This document shows positions 62,447 through 64,000 of a DNA stretch of 64,000 nt, one piece after another. The stretch comes from Bradyrhizobium viridifuturi (GTDB taxonomy: Bacteria > Pseudomonadota > Alphaproteobacteria > Rhizobiales > Xanthobacteraceae): NCBI RefSeq assembly GCF_001238275.1, contig NZ_LGTB01000023.1, forward strand, positions 62,001 to 126,000, given 5' to 3'. Made by a program: the position numbers and the translations under genes. A model generated the notes under the pieces. That model saw nothing but the letters and a program-made list of their open reading frames with translations, did no database searches and was not told where the DNA came from. How positions within the stretch are numbered: position 1 is the stretch's first letter; each line of letters begins with the position of its first letter.

Positions 62447-64000
62447 ATGAGCGAACAACAGATCAAGATCACCCTGGCGCAACTCAACCCGACGGTCGGT
62501 GACGTCACCGGCAACGCCGCGAAGGCGCGCGCGGCGCGCGAGAAAGCCAAGGCCGACGGCGCCGACCTCGTGGTGTTGTCGGAACTGTTCCTTGCCGGCT
62601 ATCCGCCGGAGGACCTGGTGCTCAAGCCGGCGTTCCAATCGGCCTGCCGTGCCGCGGTCGAAGAGCTGGCGCGCGAGACCAAGGACGGCGGTCCGGCCAT
62701 GCTGATCGGCACGCCCTGGGTCGAGGACAGCAAGCTCTACAATGCCTGCGCGCTGCTCGACGGCGGACGCATCGCCGCGCTGCGTTTCAAGGCCAATCTG
62801 CCGAATTACGGCGTGTTCGACGAGAAGCGGTTGTTCGCGCGCGGCCCGGCGCCTGGCCCGGTGACGGTGCGCGGCGTGCGCATCGGCGTGCCGATCTGCG
62901 AGGACATCTGGCTCGAGGAGTCCGAGGAGTACGAGAACGTCGTCGAATGTCTCGCCGAGACCGGCGCCGAGATCCTGGTGGTGCCGAACGGCTCGCCCTA
63001 TGCCCGCGACAAGGCCGACCTTCGGCTGTCGATCGTGGTGGCGCGCGTCACCGAGAGCGGGCTGCCGCTGGTCTATTTGAATGAAGTCGGCGGCCAGGAC
63101 GAATTGATCTTCGACGGCGCCTCGTTCGCGCTGAATGCTGATCTCTCAGTCGCGGCGCAGCTTCCGGCGTTCGAGGAGAACATCACGACGCTGACCTGGC
63201 GCAAGACCGCCAACGGCTGGCGCTGCAACGGGCCGAGCACGGCGCAGCTCGAGGGCGACAAGGCGGATTACGCGGCCTGTGTGCTCGGCCTGCGCGACTA
63301 CGTCCGCAAGAACGGTTTTCCCGGCGTGCTGCTCGGCGTCTCCGGCGGCATCGACTCGGCGCTGTGCGCGGCGATCGCAGTCGACGCGCTCGGCGCCGAC
63401 AAGGTGCGCGGCGTGATGCTGCCGTTCCGCTACACCGCGCAGGTGTCGCTCGACGATGCCGCCAAGCTCGCCGCCGCGCTCGGCATCCGCTACGAGATCC
63501 TGCCGATTGCCGACGCCGTGAACGGGTTCGAGAAGATCCTGGCGCCGGTGTTTGCTGGCATGGAGCGCGACATCACCGAGGAGAATCTGCAGGCGCGCGC
63601 CCGTGGCACGCTGTTGATGGCGATCTCCAACAAGACCGGCGCCATGGTGGTGACGACCGGCAACAAGTCGGAAATGTCGGTCGGCTACGCCACGCTGTAC
63701 GGCGACATGAATGGCGGCTTCAACCCGATCAAGGACATCTACAAGACCGAGGTGTTCCGCCTGTCCAGCCTGCGCAATGCCTGGAAGCCGGACGGCGCGC
63801 TCGGCCCGTCGGGCGAGGTGATCCCGGTCAACATCATCATCCGGCCGCCGACCGCGGAGTTGCGCGAGAACCAGACCGACCAGGATTCGCTGCCGCCTTA
63901 TGATGTGCTGGACGCGATCCTGGAGCGGCTCGTCGAGCGCGAGGAGCCGCTTGCGACCATCATCGAAGCCGGCTTCGACCGCGACGTGGTGACCCGCGTC
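62447..64000 (+). CDS. nadE: Glutamine-dependent NAD+ synthase (3' end outside window)
   Basis: 518 codons visible, all in one frame. N-terminal nitrilase-type glutaminase domain: catalytic Glu in VLSELFLAGYPPEDL, Lys in FKANLPNYGVFDEKR, Cys in VPICEDIW. The C-terminal synthetase begins near residue 290 with the P-loop LGVSGGIDSALCA and continues to TTGNKSEMSVGYATLYGDMNGGF. It aminates nicotinate adenine dinucleotide to NAD+. The last codons (about 40-60 residues) lie beyond the edge. The start ATG 62447 fits the family; the ribosome-binding site is weak. Confidence 0.93.
   Translation, partial: MSEQQIKITLAQLNPTVGDVTGNAAKARAAREKAKADGADLVVLSELFLAGYPPEDLVLKPAFQSACRAAVEELARETKDGGPAMLIGTPWVEDSKLYNACALLDGGRIAALRFKANLPNYGVFDEKRLFARGPAPGPVTVRGVRIGVPICEDIWLEESEEYENVVECLAETGAEILVVPNGSPYARDKADLRLSIVVARVTESGLPLVYLNEVGGQDELIFDGASFALNADLSVAAQLPAFEENITTLTWRKTANGWRCNGPSTAQLEGDKADYAACVLGLRDYVRKNGFPGVLLGVSGGIDSALCAAIAVDALGADKVRGVMLPFRYTAQVSLDDAAKLAAALGIRYEILPIADAVNGFEKILAPVFAGMERDITEENLQARARGTLLMAISNKTGAMVVTTGNKSEMSVGYATLYGDMNGGFNPIKDIYKTEVFRLSSLRNAWKPDGALGPSGEVIPVNIIIRPPTAELRENQTDQDSLPPYDVLDAILERLVEREEPLATIIEAGFDRDVVTRV

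Overview
The window reads as chromosomal DNA of a high-GC alphaproteobacterium, most likely a Bradyrhizobium or close Rhizobiales relative. The reasons are the gene families present (plant-type class II DAHP synthase, TIGR02281 aspartic protease, DUF1289, DUF2934 and DUF2059 proteins, a PleC/DivJ-type kinase, many ABC and TRAP solute transporters), CtrA-type boxes, frequent GTG/TTG starts and long antisense shadow reading frames. I saw no rRNA, tRNA, CRISPR array, insertion sequence or phage gene. This is metabolic and transport-rich chromosome, not an island.

Layout. 1-6.1 kb: a catabolic-looking operon cut by the left edge (Asp/Glu-racemase-fold protein, Ohr, thiolase-fold protein, DUF35-SDR fusion, cyclase, solute-binding protein) with a convergent MarR gene. 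Three of its enzymes lack their family's usual catalytic residues. 6.2-6.6 kb: remains of a flavin monooxygenase gene. 6.7-17.8 kb: a divergent amine-type catabolic locus. On the minus strand are a class II aldolase, a complete peptide-type ABC importer, a 2-hydroxyacid dehydrogenase, a hydroxylysine-kinase-like kinase and a phospho-lyase-like PLP enzyme. On the plus strand are a GntR/FCD regulator and an acetylpolyamine amidohydrolase. Twin 16-base repeats and an FNR/FixK-like box lie between the two arms. 18.2-25.8 kb: dusA, then a phenol/catechol ortho-cleavage cluster with a flavin reductase and a stand-alone FAD synthetase domain. 25.8-34.5 kb: aspartic protease, DUF1289, sensor kinase with upstream CtrA boxes, 3-hydroxyisobutyrate-type dehydrogenase, VOC protein, Mrp ATPase, a small HTH protein and two tandem TRAP binding proteins. 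34.6-47.6 kb: small exported proteins, a heavy-metal-type RND efflux operon with divergent two-component system, an M20 peptidase and the TRAP permease pair. 48-64 kb: mainly housekeeping genes (moaA, gph, rpiA, gor, class II DAHP synthase, dgkA, nadE) with SDR, hydrolase, amino-acid permease, cupin and DAO genes.

Data quality. Ten genes are broken by single-base deletions (eleven events), and the flavin monooxygenase remnant shows a twelfth. In every case one base is lost from a short G or C run. Putting the base back gives an intact protein of normal length, even in mrp and the DAHP synthase gene. I saw no compensating insertions. This pattern points to systematic sequencing or consensus error rather than pseudogenes, so the ten genes are annotated as CDS with the break position stated.

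How the genes work together. Several importers sit beside the enzymes that probably use their cargo: the peptide-type ABC system with the kinase/phospho-lyase set, and the solute-binding protein with the thiolase/DUF35 operon. The catechol cluster supplies its own flavin chemistry (FAD synthetase, flavin reductase, monooxygenase). The best candidates for undescribed biology are the thiolase/DUF35-SDR operon and the kinase/phospho-lyase/deacetylase locus.
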